Assembly: GCA_003427395.1 (NCBI GenBank)
Contig: BFEA01000032.1
Coordinates: 2,267,570-2,331,569, forward strand
Direction of reading: 5' to 3'
DNA length: 64,000 bases
DNA from: Chara braunii
Taxonomy: Eukaryota > Streptophyta > Charophyceae > Charales > Characeae
Under the pieces are notes generated by a model. It saw only the letters and a list, made by a program, of their open reading frames with translations, was not told where the DNA came from and did no database searches. Both the position numbers and the translations under genes were made by a program. Positions 63,295-64,000 of the stretch are shown here, in pieces. Positions within the stretch are counted from its first letter, which is position 1. The number at the start of each line of letters is the position of its first letter.

Positions 63295-63358
63295 GTTTAT
63301 AAAAGATGTAGAGGAAGTTTGCAGGCAGTGGCAGGCTGCAGGAGCAGCAGTTCTTCAG
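63295..63358 (+). CDS. Candidate nuclear exon, Rab3GAP catalytic subunit-like
   Basis: A 64-base segment between TTTTGCAG (acceptor, 63,287-63,294) and GTAAGG (donor, 63,359 onward), open in the frame that starts at its second base: FIKDVEEVCRQWQAAGAAVL plus Q. Known members of the Rab3 GTPase-activating protein catalytic subunit family begin with a stretch like WERFI..(I/V)E.V...W, and plant members, from memory, have CRQW at this point. The first base would complete an Arg codon. If right, the product activates Rab GTP hydrolysis in membrane traffic. Other exons are not visible: upstream is the mitochondrial insert, downstream up to 64,000 is unassigned. Splice sites are seen; the family call is by recollection. 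Confidence 0.5.
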
Positions 63359-63560
63359 GTAAGGTATTGTAAATGGCTTTGTATGGCTTCTCATGCTTCG
63401 ACCCCCGTGCACACCTGGTCCCCCACCACCCCAACCAAACAGAAAAGAAAAAAAAAAGAAAAAAAAATGTGTCGAGGTGGATTCTGCCTGCATCTGTAAC
63501 TTGGTTGTGAGAGGTATGCAGTGTGATGGGTCTTATGGGAGAAGGAAATGTTTTGAGAGA
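63359..63560. other. Probable intron sequence
   Basis: Follows the GTAAGG donor. Contains an A-rich run (63,442-63,468). No second exon recognised. Confidence 0.35.
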
Positions 63561-63562
63561 AC

Positions 63563-63842
63563 GAGGAAGTAAAAGTGACAGGCTTCGATTGTAAGGGAAA
63601 ATTTCAGAAAAGCTAGGATACCAAGGGGCCTGAGGTAGCCGGTGCCATGCACTCTCAATCTTAAATCACGACTCCCTCCTCCGTTTTTCAATGCCTCGTC
63701 GAGCGGCTGGTTGCTGGGTGTGGCGGTGTACCGGCCACAGACCGTTGGCGGCTTCGGTTGAAGGAGGAAGAAAAAGTACAGGCTTCGGCTGTAAGGAAAC
63801 ATTTCAAGAAACCTAGGTTATCAAGGGGGCTGAGGTAGCCGG
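63563..63842. repeat. 80-bp direct repeat, 200-bp apart
   Basis: GAGGAAG(T/A)AAAAGT...CAGGCTTCG to GGCCTGAGGTAGCCGG at 63,563-63,641 recurs at 63,763-63,841 with about 85% identity. Unrelated sequence separates them. Confidence 0.85.
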
Positions 63843-64000
63843 GCAAGAAATACGCCCCCGATGGAACGAAGGAAAGGTCTAGGCAAGGTCCAGCCAAGTG
63901 CTAGGTGCTATTGTTGCATACTGTAACGGTGCAGACCAGAACAAGAACCGACCTCTCTCACAACGTACAAGATAGTGTAGCGGAAGACTTAGATACCAAT

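Overview
The window is nuclear DNA from a plant-type genome with very few genes and many repeats. A streptophyte alga of the Chara group fits best, most likely Chara braunii. Four things point there: Ty3/gypsy chromoviruses with plant-type domains, a gag-like polyprotein of a type I recall from Chara gene models (from memory, not checked), a plant-type mitochondrial insert carrying an rpl14-like fragment next to trnR-UCU and trnY-GUA, and the overall decay of the retroelements. There is no bacterial gene organisation. Almost every long open frame is chance or a relic. The only candidate for a living nuclear gene is one 64-base exon near the right end.

Layout. 1-5,450: a CT microsatellite, a decayed LINE reverse transcriptase (1,870-3,340) and a long imperfect inverted repeat (3,886-4,457). 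5,455-9,500: gypsy-1, a broken minus-strand chromovirus with protease remnant, RT, RNase H, integrase and chromodomain. 9,716-12,995: a plus-strand gag-like relic and the leader of the next element, interrupted by a microsatellite-filled insertion. 12,975-26,110: gypsy-2, a plus-strand relic (gag, protease, RT, RNase H). It is interrupted by a 351-bp inverted-repeat element and by a 7,750-bp insertion (17,383-25,132) flanked by the 8-bp duplication ATAGTAAT. 26,110-33,500: retroelement leader sequence, polypyrimidine tracts, a GA microsatellite, and a U6 snRNA-28S rRNA chimera split by a TA-flanked inverted-repeat element. 33,560-43,125: copies of a large repeat family (called R here), 3-4 kb each, built from several tandem arrays followed by a conserved leader. 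43,150-48,750: palindromic elements, minisatellites and a candidate LTR/primer-binding site. 48,773-49,712: assembly gap. 49,713-61,900: foldback elements, a retroposed U6 pseudogene, tRNA-derived SINE-like repeats, minisatellites and a hammerhead-like motif. 62,030-63,240: mitochondrial DNA (trnY, trnR, rpl14, nad9, cob pieces). It ends 54 bp before a well-formed exon that resembles the N-terminal region of Rab3GAP catalytic subunits.

The layers can be put in order because later insertions split recognisable older ones. A TA element splits 28S sequence, a 351-bp element splits gypsy-2 protease, and the 7.75-kb insertion splits gypsy-2 between RT and RNase H. In each case the flanks rejoin across the element. 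Functionally this is a graveyard of reverse transcription (LINE-type activity that also copied U6, 28S and tRNA sequences) and cut-and-paste transposition, plus one mitochondrial insertion beside a probable gene.
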